A DNA stretch of 64,000 bases from an uncultured Corynebacterium sp. (GTDB taxonomy: Bacteria; Actinomycetota; Actinomycetes; Mycobacteriales; Mycobacteriaceae), in contig CALTYZ010000001.1 in NCBI GenBank assembly GCA_943913645.1, positions 100,617-164,616 of the forward strand, in the 5' to 3' direction. The position numbers and the translations under genes are program-made. Of the stretch, positions 18,272-27,308 are shown piece by piece. Position 1 is the first letter of the stretch. The number at the start of each line of letters is the position of its first letter. The notes under the pieces were generated by a model. The model did no database searches. It had not been told where the DNA came from and saw nothing but the letters and a program-made list of their open reading frames with translations.

Positions 18272-19207
18272 ATGCGCTCTCACCGCATCCTGGCCGCCAT
18301 GGCCACTCTGGCCACTATCGGCCTCACAGCAAGCGCTCTTAGCGCCTGCGGCACGAGCGCGCCTGATGCTGTTGATCGCGATCTCGCGAACGGCGACGAT
18401 CCTGCCGTCATAAAAATCGGCACGACCGATTCACACCAGCAAGCATGGTCAGTCTTTCAAGACCTCGCCGCGCAGCAGGGCATCACACTGACGATCGTGC
18501 ATTTTTCCAGCTACGGAGAAATCAACGATTCACTTGCGCAGGGCGGGCTGGATGTCAATAAATTCCAACACATCATGCACCTCGCTGAGTACAACAAAAA
18601 GGCGGGACAGAAGTTGGGCATCGTCGGCTCCGGCGAGGTCTTCCCGTTGGCACTCTTCTGGAAGGACCATGCTTCACTCGACGGTATCGAGGGTGAGAAA
18701 GTTCGCATCCCGAACGATCCAGCAAACCTTGGGCGAGCACTCAATATGTTGGCGCAAGCAGGTCTGATCACACTCCAGGACGGAGTCGGCAACTCACCCC
18801 TTGCTACCTTGGCGGATATCGACACAGCTGCGTCCAAAGTGGCAGTAACTGCGATCGACGCGGCGCAAACGCTATCCGCCTACGATGAGGGCCACCCCGC
18901 CGTCATCAACAACAACTGGCTAGAGCGCGCCGGGATCGACCCTTCACTCGCTGTGTTTGAAGATGACCCGCTCGCCGACAGTGCAGAGCCGTACATCAAC
19001 GTCTTCGCCGCGCGCGAGGCAGATATTGCTGATGAAACTCTGAACCAGCTCGTTGATATCTGGCACGACCCGGCCGTGACTGCTGCCCTCGAGCACGATT
19101 CAAAGGGCACCGCAGTTCAAGTTCGGCGATCTCAAGCTGAGCTCAACACCGTGTTGGACACGCTCGAATCCCTCTCAGCTGAGCCCCGGAAACACACTTC
19201 CCCATAA
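18272..19207 (+). CDS. metQ: Methionine ABC transporter substrate-binding lipoprotein, copy 1
   Basis: A 311-residue NlpA/MetQ lipoprotein with the lipobox LSAC (Cys26). The binding domain carries IGTTDSHQQAWSVF, LDVNKFQHIMHL, FPLALFWKDHASLDGIEG, IPNDPANLGRALNML and AEPYINVFAA. The ATG at 18272 follows AGGAGAATTC. It is followed by a close paralogue, metN and metI in one operon. It binds D- or L-methionine or a related sulfur compound at the outer face of the membrane. Confidence 0.93.
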   Translation: MRSHRILAAMATLATIGLTASALSACGTSAPDAVDRDLANGDDPAVIKIGTTDSHQQAWSVFQDLAAQQGITLTIVHFSSYGEINDSLAQGGLDVNKFQHIMHLAEYNKKAGQKLGIVGSGEVFPLALFWKDHASLDGIEGEKVRIPNDPANLGRALNMLAQAGLITLQDGVGNSPLATLADIDTAASKVAVTAIDAAQTLSAYDEGHPAVINNNWLERAGIDPSLAVFEDDPLADSAEPYINVFAAREADIADETLNQLVDIWHDPAVTAALEHDSKGTAVQVRRSQAELNTVLDTLESLSAEPRKHTSP

Positions 19208-19228
19208 AACAAACTTCAAGGAGAATTC

Positions 19229-20134
19229 ATGAACTTTCAGCGCCTTGCAGCTACAACAATCGCAACTACAATCGCCGCTTTTGGTCTCGTAGCCTGCTCC
19301 CAAGAGTCCGCTGACACCACATCGTCCAACAGTGCCAGCCCGGGAAGTGGTGAGACTACCACTGTGCGCATTGGCACGACGGACGCTGACCAGGAAGCCT
19401 GGAACGTATTCAAAGACCTGGCCGAACAAGATGGCATCACCCTCGACATCGTCCAGTTCTCTGACTACCCACCGGTCAATGAGGCACTTGCTCAGGGCGA
19501 GATCGATCTGAACAAGTACCAACACATTCTTTACCTGGCGAAGTACAACGCCTCGTCCGGCAACGATCTGAAAATTGTTGGCTCCAGCGAGATCTACCCG
19601 CTGGCACTGTTCTGGAAAGACCACAGCTCCCTCGACGGAATCGAGGGCGAAGAAATCGCCATCCCAAATGACGACTCAAACCAGGGCCGCGCCATTAACG
19701 TGCTCGTGCAAGCTGACCTCATCACGCTCAAAGACGGCGCAGATGAACTCGCACCCACGCCAGCAGATATTGACGCTGGCCAGTCGAAGGTCTCAGTCGT
19801 GCCGGTCGATGCTGCACAAACGCCATCTGCGTACAAGGAAGGCCGCCCGGCGATCATCAACAACTCCTGGTTAGACCGCGCCGGCATTGAGCCGTCTGAA
19901 GCGATCTTCGAAGACGATCCAGCATCTGAACAGGGCGAGCCGTACATCAATGTCTTCGCGGCCCGCGCTGAAGATGCAGATAACCCCACCTATGTTCGCC
20001 TTGCTGAGCTGTGGCATGACCCGGCTGTCACCGAGGCTGTGCAGCAGGATTCACGCGGCACTGCGGTTGAAGTCAAGCGTCCTGCAGATGAGCTCAACGA
20101 CATCCTTACCCGCCTCGAGAACAACGAGAAGTAA
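19229..20134 (+). CDS. metQ: Methionine ABC transporter substrate-binding lipoprotein, copy 2
   Basis: A second NlpA/MetQ lipoprotein of 301 residues (lipobox LVAC, Cys23) directly after the first. The two share long runs such as IGTTD, FWKDH-SLDGIEGE and EPYINVFAAR, and even the same AGGAGAATTC ribosome binding site, so this is a tandem duplication. Divergence is mostly in the N-terminal linker and in scattered pocket positions, which would allow different ligand preference while sharing MetN-MetI. Confidence 0.93.
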   Translation: MNFQRLAATTIATTIAAFGLVACSQESADTTSSNSASPGSGETTTVRIGTTDADQEAWNVFKDLAEQDGITLDIVQFSDYPPVNEALAQGEIDLNKYQHILYLAKYNASSGNDLKIVGSSEIYPLALFWKDHSSLDGIEGEEIAIPNDDSNQGRAINVLVQADLITLKDGADELAPTPADIDAGQSKVSVVPVDAAQTPSAYKEGRPAIINNSWLDRAGIEPSEAIFEDDPASEQGEPYINVFAARAEDADNPTYVRLAELWHDPAVTEAVQQDSRGTAVEVKRPADELNDILTRLENNEK

Positions 20135-20145
20135 ACGAGTCACCT

Positions 20146-21177
20146 ATGTCCCAGACCGGCACCCGGGTTGAGTTCAACCATGTCAGCAAGCTATTTACAA
20201 CCGGCGGGCGGGAAGTGCTTGCGGTTGATGATGTCACACTCACAGTCGAGCCAGGTGAGATCCTCGGCGTCATCGGCTATTCGGGTGCTGGCAAGTCCAC
20301 ACTCGTGCGACTGATCAACGGCCTTGACTCCGCAACGTCGGGACAACTGCTGCTCGACGGCACCAATGTTGTCGGCATGTCCGAGAAAAACCTGCGCGCA
20401 CTGCGCCGCAACATCGGGATGATCTTCCAGCAGTTCAACCTGCTTACCTCCCGCACCGCAGCAGGCAACATCGAATACCCACTCAAGCTGATCGGGATGG
20501 ATAAAGCCCAACGTCAAGCCCGTGTGACTGAACTGTTGGATTTTGTGGGGTTGGCCGACCGGGGAGCAAACTACCCTGAACAGCTCTCTGGTGGCCAAAA
20601 ACAACGCGTCGGCATTGCCCGTGCGCTTGCAACAAACCCCTCGCTGCTGCTTGCAGACGAAGCGACCTCCGCCCTCGACCCAGAAACCACCGAGGAAGTC
20701 CTTGACCTGTTGCGCCGAGTCAACCAGGAACTCGGAATCACCATCGTGGTCATCACCCATGAGATGGATGTGGTGCGCGCGATCGCTGACAAGGTCGCGG
20801 TGATGGAAAACGGCCGCGTCGTCGAATACGGCTCGGTCTATGAGGTCTTCTCCAACCCGCAAACCCACGTCGCCGAGCGTTTCGTCTCCTCCAGCCTGCG
20901 CAACACCCCGAACGCCAATGAGGCCCATGACTTGCTTGCAGCGGCGCCGGGGCGGCTTTTCACCGTTGATCTCAAGGAGGACTCGGGGTTTTTCGGTGCC
21001 GCGGAGGTAGCACGGCGCAAAGGGGTGACGGTCCAACCCGTCCACGCTGGGATTACCACACTCGATAACCACTCCTTCGGCAAGATGACGGTGCGGCTCA
21101 ACGGCAACAAGGACGCGATCAACGAGTTCTACACCACCTTGCAAGCAACCACTGATATTGAGGAGATCGTTCGATGA
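20146..21177 (+). CDS. metN: Methionine ABC transporter ATPase
   Basis: The cytoplasmic ATPase of the methionine importer, 343 residues. Walker A is GYSGAGKST (about 44-52), the signature LSGGQKQR and Walker B LLLADEATSALDP follow, with the switch His in VVITHEMD. The C-terminal extension (about 260-343, FTVDLKEDSGFFGAAEVARRKGV...) is the NIL domain, which in MetN binds methionine and feedback-inhibits transport. It overlaps metI by 4 bases. Confidence 0.95.
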   Translation: MSQTGTRVEFNHVSKLFTTGGREVLAVDDVTLTVEPGEILGVIGYSGAGKSTLVRLINGLDSATSGQLLLDGTNVVGMSEKNLRALRRNIGMIFQQFNLLTSRTAAGNIEYPLKLIGMDKAQRQARVTELLDFVGLADRGANYPEQLSGGQKQRVGIARALATNPSLLLADEATSALDPETTEEVLDLLRRVNQELGITIVVITHEMDVVRAIADKVAVMENGRVVEYGSVYEVFSNPQTHVAERFVSSSLRNTPNANEAHDLLAAAPGRLFTVDLKEDSGFFGAAEVARRKGVTVQPVHAGITTLDNHSFGKMTVRLNGNKDAINEFYTTLQATTDIEEIVR

Positions 21178-21854
21178 ACACACTCATCCTCGCCCAGCCA
21201 AACTGGGACCGTTTAGGCCCCACCTTTGTTGAGGCTATTGGAGACACCCTGTGGATGGTGGCGGTCACCATGGTCATCGGTGGCTTTTTCGGCCTTATGC
21301 TCGGCATTTTGCTCTACACCACCCGCCCGGGCGGCATTTTGCAAAATAGCGCCGTGTACTGGCTGATCAACATCGCGGTGAACTTTTTTCGCCCCATCCC
21401 GTTCATCATCATGATCGCGATGCTCTACCCCATCACGCTTGCGGCGGTAGGCACCACCATTGGGCGTGAGGCAGCCACGTTTGTCATGTGCTTTTCCGCT
21501 ACCTTCACGGTGGCGCGCATTGTGGAACAAAACCTGGTGAGCATTGATCCAGGGGTGGTTGAAGCGGCGCGTTCCATGGGTGCGGGGCCGTGGAGGATTA
21601 TCCGCTCGGTCATTTTGCCAGAGGCGCTAGGCCCACTCATTCTTGGCTACACGTTCATCTTCATCGCCGTGATCGATATGTCTGCCATGGCAGGCTACAT
21701 CGGCGGTGGCGGTTTGGGTGACTTCGCTATTGTCTACGGCTACCGACAGTTCGAGCCACAGGTCACCTGGGCTGCGGTTATCGTGATTGTGCTCATTGTC
21801 CAAGCTGCCCAGCTGCTCGGCAATGTGCTTTCCAAGAAAGTCATGCGCCGCTAG
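21174..21854 (+). CDS. metI: Methionine ABC transporter permease
   Basis: A 226-residue inner-membrane permease with about five transmembrane segments. The cytoplasmic coupling motif is visible as EAARSMGAGPWRIIRSVILPEALGPLI, the EAA loop that contacts MetN. The ATG overlaps the metN stop (ATGA), indicating coupled translation. It closes the metQ-metQ-metN-metI operon. Confidence 0.95.
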   Translation: MNTLILAQPNWDRLGPTFVEAIGDTLWMVAVTMVIGGFFGLMLGILLYTTRPGGILQNSAVYWLINIAVNFFRPIPFIIMIAMLYPITLAAVGTTIGREAATFVMCFSATFTVARIVEQNLVSIDPGVVEAARSMGAGPWRIIRSVILPEALGPLILGYTFIFIAVIDMSAMAGYIGGGGLGDFAIVYGYRQFEPQVTWAAVIVIVLIVQAAQLLGNVLSKKVMRR

Positions 21855-21870
21855 CACGTAACCTGGGGGC

Positions 21871-22665
21871 ATGAAAATCGCGGCGTTTGATTTTGATGGC
21901 ACCCTGCATCACCCACTGCCCGACGGCAGCTACGGGTTCAACCCGGCTGATCTAGAAGCTCTTGCGGCGTGGCGCAACGCTGGTCACCTTGCTATTGCCG
22001 CTACCGGTCGTTCTCACTCCGCACTCGCCCACGGGCTGCATGATCTCCCCGCCGATGCGGAGCTCACCTTTGATTATCAGGTGCTTGCGAATGGCGGTCT
22101 AGCAGCAACAGACGATGGCGCAACGCTGCTTTTTGCCTACCCGCTTGACCCGGCGATTCTGCACGCCGCAATTGATGCTTTTGGCAACCGTGATGGCATG
22201 GCTGTCTTTGGCACCACCACCGGTGCTGTCGATGGGGTATTCGCTAACAACACTGGGGCAGATTCGCAGCTGACCGCCCACTTCTCTCCCATGACCAAGG
22301 CGGATATCGCCGAGCACACCTTCGTCGTCATTCCGCTTTGGGTGCCCGGCAATGATGCGTTGCGTGCGGAGGTCGTGGTGTGGGCCCAGCAGTTCGACAC
22401 CGTCACAGTTTCACAAAACCAGGATTACGTCGACATCATGGCACCAGGTCGGAATAAGGGTGCGGGCATCCTCGAACTGCTTGAGCGCATTGGTCTTGGC
22501 CGCGGCGAGGTCGATCTGTATACGTTTGGTGATTCTTGGAATGACCTTGCAATGCACAATATCGCCGATCATTCCTACAGCTTCCACCACTCCCCTGAGG
22601 ATGTGCAGGCGGCCACCGATTATGTCATCGGTTCGATTGCGGAAGTGCTTCCCGCATACACGTGA
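21871..22665 (+). CDS. HAD-family hydrolase, Cof type
   Basis: A 264-residue haloacid dehalogenase-like phosphatase. Motif I is FDFDGTL (Asp7 nucleophile, Asp9 acid), motif II is IAATGRS, the motif III lysine is in RNKGAGILELLE, and motif IV is TFGDSWNDLAMH. The large C2 cap between motifs II and III puts it in the Cof/sugar-phosphatase group. It begins 16 bases after metI and may read through from that operon, though its function need not be linked. Its 3' end overlaps the convergent next gene by about 40 bases. Confidence 0.88.
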   Translation: MKIAAFDFDGTLHHPLPDGSYGFNPADLEALAAWRNAGHLAIAATGRSHSALAHGLHDLPADAELTFDYQVLANGGLAATDDGATLLFAYPLDPAILHAAIDAFGNRDGMAVFGTTTGAVDGVFANNTGADSQLTAHFSPMTKADIAEHTFVVIPLWVPGNDALRAEVVVWAQQFDTVTVSQNQDYVDIMAPGRNKGAGILELLERIGLGRGEVDLYTFGDSWNDLAMHNIADHSYSFHHSPEDVQAATDYVIGSIAEVLPAYT

Positions 22666-23557
22666 TCTGCCATGTCGCACCTGTTTTCGGTGCATCGCCG
22701 CAGGAGGCAATGACTCCTTCAACTGGGCGTTTTTCGAGCATCACGTCATAGCTTTGCTGTGCGTGTGTATCTTCGACGCGCACCGTCGCAGTCTTTTCCG
22801 CAGAGTCGACCACCGTCACCTGCAGCTGGTCAATACCCAGCCGAACTCCCTGCTTGGTCAGGGCTGTTGCCACTGCAAGCTCAGCTGCCTGCGCTGGTGC
22901 GCTCAGTGTGCCGCGCCCCCGGTTACCGGGAACGAAATAGAGGCCGTTGAACGCATGCTCAATAAGTGCGTGCGCCGCCTCCACATTCATCCGACCGTAG
23001 CTATATGCCCACGGCATGAGCATGAGTGTTGCGGCAAAGCGGTGACCTTTGATGTGCGAGGTCTCCCACACCACATCGTTGCCCACATGCGCCGGGTACT
23101 GCTGCGCCAGCTCTCGCACTACGGGTCGGCCTTTCACCGCACAGCAGCGGTCGCGTTTTGCATGTGTGCACACGAGCAGCATGGGCTTTTCGCGTATCGA
23201 CGCCCCATTGTTTCCCGGCCCTGACAGATCCAACTCAAGCAGCGCTTCTGGCCCAGTTACATGCAGCACTTCCGTCACCTGTTCGTCGGCGAAGACGAGG
23301 TAAAGGTGGTGGTCCCCAATCTGGCGGCCTTCCCGCGTGGGATGGCGAATCAGCAACAACGTTGCATCATAGTTCGCCAAGTGCTGCGTGAGCTTGGCGC
23401 TGAGCTCCGCACCGAACGTCGAACCGTCAAGCACATCGCGCCCCCATGCGTGCGGCCATTCCAGCAAAACGTAAGTGGTGCCAGTCTTTGCTGTCCCGGC
23501 CAGGGGCTCACCATGTGAATCAGAGCACAGCACGGAAGAACCTTCTACGTTAGCCAT
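22625..23557 (-). CDS. Sucrase/ferredoxin-like family protein
   Basis: A 310-residue protein of the Suc_Fer-like family, which has a thioredoxin-like ferredoxin fold. The family signature is visible as LLVCTHAKRDRCCAVKGRPVV, with clustered Cys and His that may bind an Fe-S cluster, followed by ETSHIKGHRFAATLMLMPWAYSYGR. The start at the ATG at 23557 lies 7 bases after a TACAGT hexamer (23570-23565), so the mRNA is probably leaderless; the longer open frame upstream has no support. The biochemical role is not established. Confidence 0.82.
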   Translation of the reverse strand: MANVEGSSVLCSDSHGEPLAGTAKTGTTYVLLEWPHAWGRDVLDGSTFGAELSAKLTQHLANYDATLLLIRHPTREGRQIGDHHLYLVFADEQVTEVLHVTGPEALLELDLSGPGNNGASIREKPMLLVCTHAKRDRCCAVKGRPVVRELAQQYPAHVGNDVVWETSHIKGHRFAATLMLMPWAYSYGRMNVEAAHALIEHAFNGLYFVPGNRGRGTLSAPAQAAELAVATALTKQGVRLGIDQLQVTVVDSAEKTATVRVEDTHAQQSYDVMLEKRPVEGVIASCGDAPKTGATWQITCMREALPQSNR

Positions 23558-23683
23558 GCCTAACACTGTAACGGAGCTTTGCAGGTCACCGGCGAGAATC
23601 AAGCCGCTAACGTTTCTGTAACCTTTTTCGTTTTGCCCCTCAGTAGTTTTGCTGCAGCACACCAGCTCGATAGCGTAAAGAGA

Positions 23684-24334
23684 GTGAAAATTCCTTATAC
23701 GTCCCGGCCGCAGCAGGCACGACGCGCCCATCAGTCCCGGCGCGCTGCCTGCGCTGGCTTTGTCATCGTGGCACTGAGCGTGCCCCTCGGCGCAGCAGGT
23801 TGCGCAGCTGAGGGCACCGCTGGGCGTAATGGGTCCCCCTCTGGTGGATCGGCTCTTTTTGCCGCAGTTGCGCCATCAACATCAACGCTTCAGCCGCTCG
23901 GCACCGCTGATCCTTCACCGAAAACCCATCGGCCATCCGAGCCTGCGCATCTTGCAGTTGCCGGGGTGCGTGTAGGAAACCACGAGGGCTTTGACCGGGT
24001 CGTGGTGGACCTCGCCGGCGATGGTGACCCGGGGTGGTTTGTAGATTACACCGCCACACCAATGCAGGCGGATGTCGGCCGGGCGCTGAAAGTCAGCGGA
24101 AACACATTTTTAAACATCAACGTTGACGGCACAGTCTACCCCTCCGAACTGGGGATGGATAAAGACGTTCCAGTAGAAAAGGCTGCCCCGACGGGCAATA
24201 TTGTCGACGTCGTCAGCGCCGGAACATATGAGGGCCGCAGCCAAATTGTCGTCGGGCTGCGCTCTGAAGCGCCCTACTCTGTCGAGGTACTCGAAGACCC
24301 AAAGCGCCTTGTCATCGACATTGTTCAAAGCTGA
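23684..24334 (+). CDS. Lipoprotein with AMIN-like beta domain
   Basis: A predicted lipoprotein of about 216 residues from the GTG at 23684. It has an Arg-rich N region, a hydrophobic core (CAGFVIVALSVPLGAAGC) with lipobox Cys40, a Ser/Pro/Thr-rich linker, and a C-terminal beta-rich domain (about 100-216, VRVGNHEGFDRVVVDLAG ... RSQIVVGLRSEAPYSVEVLEDPKRLVIDIVQ). This resembles the AMIN-like domain found in actinobacterial lipoproteins, which may bind cell-wall polymers. The GTG lies 7 bases after TAGCGT, supporting a leaderless start. Confidence 0.75.
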   Translation: MKIPYTSRPQQARRAHQSRRAACAGFVIVALSVPLGAAGCAAEGTAGRNGSPSGGSALFAAVAPSTSTLQPLGTADPSPKTHRPSEPAHLAVAGVRVGNHEGFDRVVVDLAGDGDPGWFVDYTATPMQADVGRALKVSGNTFLNINVDGTVYPSELGMDKDVPVEKAAPTGNIVDVVSAGTYEGRSQIVVGLRSEAPYSVEVLEDPKRLVIDIVQS

Positions 24335-24341
24335 CACGCGG

Positions 24342-25913
24342 TCAATACACCGCCTCGACCCTCCAACGGCGCCGTGACCATACCAAAAGCCACCCACTGA
24401 CAGCCCCCTCCACCTGGGCATTGCCTACCAGCTGCAACCGGGCCACCCGGCGCTGATGTGCTGCTGATTCCCACCACCCCTCATCGACCGGCCATGGCCC
24501 AGCCCACCCGGTGACCAGGTACTTCTTGTCTCCCCAGACGAGGGCGTACGGCTCTGAAGATAACAAGGCTTCGGCGGTGACCTGGATGGGGTGACCTGTT
24601 GCGTCGAGAAGCATGATGCTTGATGCTGGGTGGTCAATGCCTCCCCCGAGCCTGGCGGGAAGCGGAGCAGGGATCGCTCCCGGCCACAATTTTTCCTCCA
24701 CTGGTGAGGCCGCCTCCCCGAACGCAATGAGCTGGATGCGCTCGGCGACTCCACGCCCGCCAACAAACCGGGGTTGCACAACGGCATCGATGCCCAGTTG
24801 GGATTGGACGCGTTCAATCACCCGGCGCGCGTGCTGATCCGAGGCACCATCGGCCCACAATTGCCCCACTGCGTCAGGCTCAGCTAACTCAAGCGGCTCT
24901 AGCCTCAGCGACGTAATTACCCCTGCCCCACCAGCAGTCAGCCAACCATCTAACTGCCAGCGCACCCGGTCTGCAATGCCGGCTTCTGTCAGCGCTTCGC
25001 GGGTGTGCCACACCCGTTCAACCCGCTGCGCAGTAGTACTGTCGGCGTCAACTTCAGCAACGATTTTCAAGCGCAGGCAGTTCTTACCAGTGGTTTTCAG
25101 CCGCTCGTGCAGGCGAGCAGCAAGCTTGCGGGCTGTAAAGGCGGCCGTGTCAACACGCTCGATCGGCTCCTCCGGGGTGATTGTCACCGACAGGTCAGCC
25201 GGTGCAAGCTCAGGGGCGACCCGACGATCCGGGGCGGCTGCGGCAATGCGGTAAATGTGCATTCCTGCCGCACCGAAACGGGTGGCTATTGCCGCTGGTG
25301 GGAGACGTGCGCACTCGCCAAGTGTGGTGATGCCAAGCTGCCCGAGCGTCTTTACTGTAGTGATGTCAGCCCGCAGCGCGGTTTCGGCGCTGAGCACCCG
25401 AAGCGGCTGCGTAGCCAGGAATTGCGCGGAGCGTTGCGCCGGTACAAGTGTGCCCGTGCGGGCGGCGATAACAGCTGTGGCAATCTCATCTGCTGCACCG
25501 ATGAAGGTGTCAATACCGCGCCGTGAAGCAGCATCAAGCAACATCTCAAGGGCTACATCTTCACCGCCGTGAAAGTTAGCGGCGGCCTGTAAGTCTGCAA
25601 TGACCAGCCCTGGCCGGAGCACCTCGACTGATGCCGCTACCTCATCCAAACTGGCGGCAAGACAGGCAAAAGTGCGCCCGTCACGGTCAGGGTTGTCCTC
25701 AATGACCGTGGCCTCCGGTGCGATGGCCTGTGCCGCCCGCACCCGCATACCGCGGCGAATCCCGGCGGCGCGGGCCGCAGATGAGCAGACCTTGACATGG
25801 TGTTGGTGAGCAATGATCACCGGGTTTGTGTCTGTACCTGGTCTCTCGCCGTCGCGCTCAAGCTTTGCTGCCTGCACCGGCCAATCTGGAAACCACAGCG
25901 CTGCGACACGCAT
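24342..25913 (-). CDS. imuB: ImuB, inactive Y-family polymerase of the mutasome
   Basis: A 523-residue Y-family DNA polymerase homologue. The usual first catalytic motif (D-x-D-x-F-F) is replaced by ALWFPDWPVQAA, and the second acidic motif by LVIADLQAAANF, so the catalytic carboxylates are absent, as expected for ImuB, which acts as a hub rather than a polymerase. The C-terminal part (about 380-523) is the ImuB-specific tail that in mycobacteria contacts the beta clamp and DnaE2. It follows imuA' by 1 base. Confidence 0.9.
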   Translation of the reverse strand: MRVAALWFPDWPVQAAKLERDGERPGTDTNPVIIAHQHHVKVCSSAARAAGIRRGMRVRAAQAIAPEATVIEDNPDRDGRTFACLAASLDEVAASVEVLRPGLVIADLQAAANFHGGEDVALEMLLDAASRRGIDTFIGAADEIATAVIAARTGTLVPAQRSAQFLATQPLRVLSAETALRADITTVKTLGQLGITTLGECARLPPAAIATRFGAAGMHIYRIAAAAPDRRVAPELAPADLSVTITPEEPIERVDTAAFTARKLAARLHERLKTTGKNCLRLKIVAEVDADSTTAQRVERVWHTREALTEAGIADRVRWQLDGWLTAGGAGVITSLRLEPLELAEPDAVGQLWADGASDQHARRVIERVQSQLGIDAVVQPRFVGGRGVAERIQLIAFGEAASPVEEKLWPGAIPAPLPARLGGGIDHPASSIMLLDATGHPIQVTAEALLSSEPYALVWGDKKYLVTGWAGPWPVDEGWWESAAHQRRVARLQLVGNAQVEGAVSGWLLVWSRRRWRVEAVY

Positions 25914-25914
25914 C

Positions 25915-26670
25915 TTAGGTCACTGCCCGCAGGCGAGGTTGAGACTGTTCCTGGGCGGTGTTGAGCTCACCAGCTGGGCGCAAACGAGCAGGGCCTGTTC
26001 CAAGCACAATGGTGGTGGTCGCGGGAGCGGCCCCTTGAGACCGCACCTGGATGTCCAGCTCTATGCCTTGGATCCGGCCGGTGCCACGACCAATGCCGTG
26101 GAACTGGGTAATGCGGCCAGCTATTGTCAGCACAGGCGACGGCACGCTGGTGTTAATGATGATGAATGCGGCGTTTCCTTTCCGCAGCCGTGCTAACAGG
26201 GGTCGTGCACGTGTCGGAGTCAACGCGTGTGCTGCGCGGGTGCGCACAACCACCAAGTCCAGTCCTTCTGCCAGTATGCCGGCGACCGCAAGGGCTTCTG
26301 TGCCGGGTTCCGGTACCGCAATAATGTGCTCCAGGTGGGAGGCGCTGATGCCCGCGTAGGACAACTCCGGCCAGCCAACTACACCTACTTTGCTGTCAGC
26401 GCGAACAACCTGATCAATAATTTCTGTGATCAGCGCAGGTGTCTCACTGGCGTGTGTTACAGCCTGACGCGGCAGCCCACCGTTCGGCAACACGATCGAA
26501 AGCACTCCAGGCACCGGCAGGAGCGGAGGGGTTTCTTGCACGTGTTGCGGTAGAGTTCCACCTATCGCAGCCATGCGCAGGCGTAGTTCTGCTACGCGCT
26601 CTGCCACGTCGTAGGCATGCTCAACGTCCACTGCCGGCACCGCGGTTTGTCGAATGGATGTTCTACCCAT
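25915..26670 (-). CDS. imuA': ImuA'-type mutasome accessory protein
   Basis: A RecA-fold-like protein of about 251 residues located directly upstream of imuB, the standard ImuA' position. Recognisable are LLPVPGVLSIVLPNGGLPRQAVTHAS at the position of the nucleotide-binding loop and LARLRKGNAAFIIINTSV later; a canonical GxxxxGK[ST] Walker A is lacking. I choose the ATG at 26670 because a TTGACT-N18-CATACT promoter ends 6 bases before it; the longer frame would start at a TTG inside that -35 box. ImuA', ImuB and DnaE2 together form the translesion mutasome. Confidence 0.85.
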   Translation of the reverse strand: MGRTSIRQTAVPAVDVEHAYDVAERVAELRLRMAAIGGTLPQHVQETPPLLPVPGVLSIVLPNGGLPRQAVTHASETPALITEIIDQVVRADSKVGVVGWPELSYAGISASHLEHIIAVPEPGTEALAVAGILAEGLDLVVVRTRAAHALTPTRARPLLARLRKGNAAFIIINTSVPSPVLTIAGRITQFHGIGRGTGRIQGIELDIQVRSQGAAPATTTIVLGTGPARLRPAGELNTAQEQSQPRLRAVT

Positions 26671-26706
26671 AGGGGTAGTATGCACCCTTCCAGAAAGCTC
26701 AGTCAA
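26663..26706 (-). promoter_or_regulatory. Promoter and palindrome at the imuA' start
   Basis: On the minus strand TTGACT (26706-26701), an 18-base spacer and CATACT (26682-26677) form a good promoter whose start point would be at the ATG at 26670. A palindrome CTACCC-N4-GGGTAG (26663-26678) spans the end of the -10 and the start codon. It could be an operator or a 5' mRNA hairpin. It is not a LexA box. Confidence 0.5.
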
Positions 26707-26795
26707 CTCTCATCTCGCACCCAGCGGCAGCTACGGCGTAGCGCAGCGGCAACCACTTCGCGAGCACCCCAGCAAAAGTACGCAACAATACAGGT

Positions 26796-27308
26796 ATGGA
26801 CCCCTCGCACACCTCACCCAAGGCAGCTCGCACGACACTGCAACAAATGTGGCAAACCCGCCCGCCACGCATCCCCGAAGACCAAGGCAGCAACGCAGTC
26901 ATTGCTGGTGTCTGTGCGGGCATTGGTGCCCGCTACCAGATCGATCCAACCTTCATCCGTGTTTTCTTCATCGGGCTTTCGCTCATCTTCGGCGGAGGCA
27001 TTTTCGCCTATCTGTTGTGCTGGATGTGCATGCCGCGCTTCGGCATGACCCTCTCCCCGGGCAAAGCGATCATCATCCCCAGCACCGAGCTCTCAGCTGC
27101 AGAGCGCAAGGAGCGCACTACCGGCTGGGGGCTCGTTATCGGCCTTATCCTTTTTGTCCCGTCCGTCTCGGCTGTCGGTGACCTGCGTGCTGTCTTGGTC
27201 ACCACAATTGTCTGCTTGGGTGCCTGGTTTCTCGCCCATCGGCGCATGCCGCTGCCACCAGCTGGACTGCTGCCGGGAAAAACATCACCGCCTCCCAGTC
27301 CTGCTTAA
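26796..27308 (+). CDS. PspC-domain membrane protein
   Basis: A 170-residue membrane protein. The PspC domain occupies about 30-85 (NAVIAGVCAGIGARYQIDPTFIRVFFIGLSLIFGGGIFAYLLCWMCMP). Two further hydrophobic segments follow (about 112-130 and 135-150). PspC domains occur in envelope-stress and two-component sensors, but here there is no kinase. It is divergent from imuA'. Its stop overlaps that of the convergent next gene within TTAA. Confidence 0.85.
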   Translation: MDPSHTSPKAARTTLQQMWQTRPPRIPEDQGSNAVIAGVCAGIGARYQIDPTFIRVFFIGLSLIFGGGIFAYLLCWMCMPRFGMTLSPGKAIIIPSTELSAAERKERTTGWGLVIGLILFVPSVSAVGDLRAVLVTTIVCLGAWFLAHRRMPLPPAGLLPGKTSPPPSPA

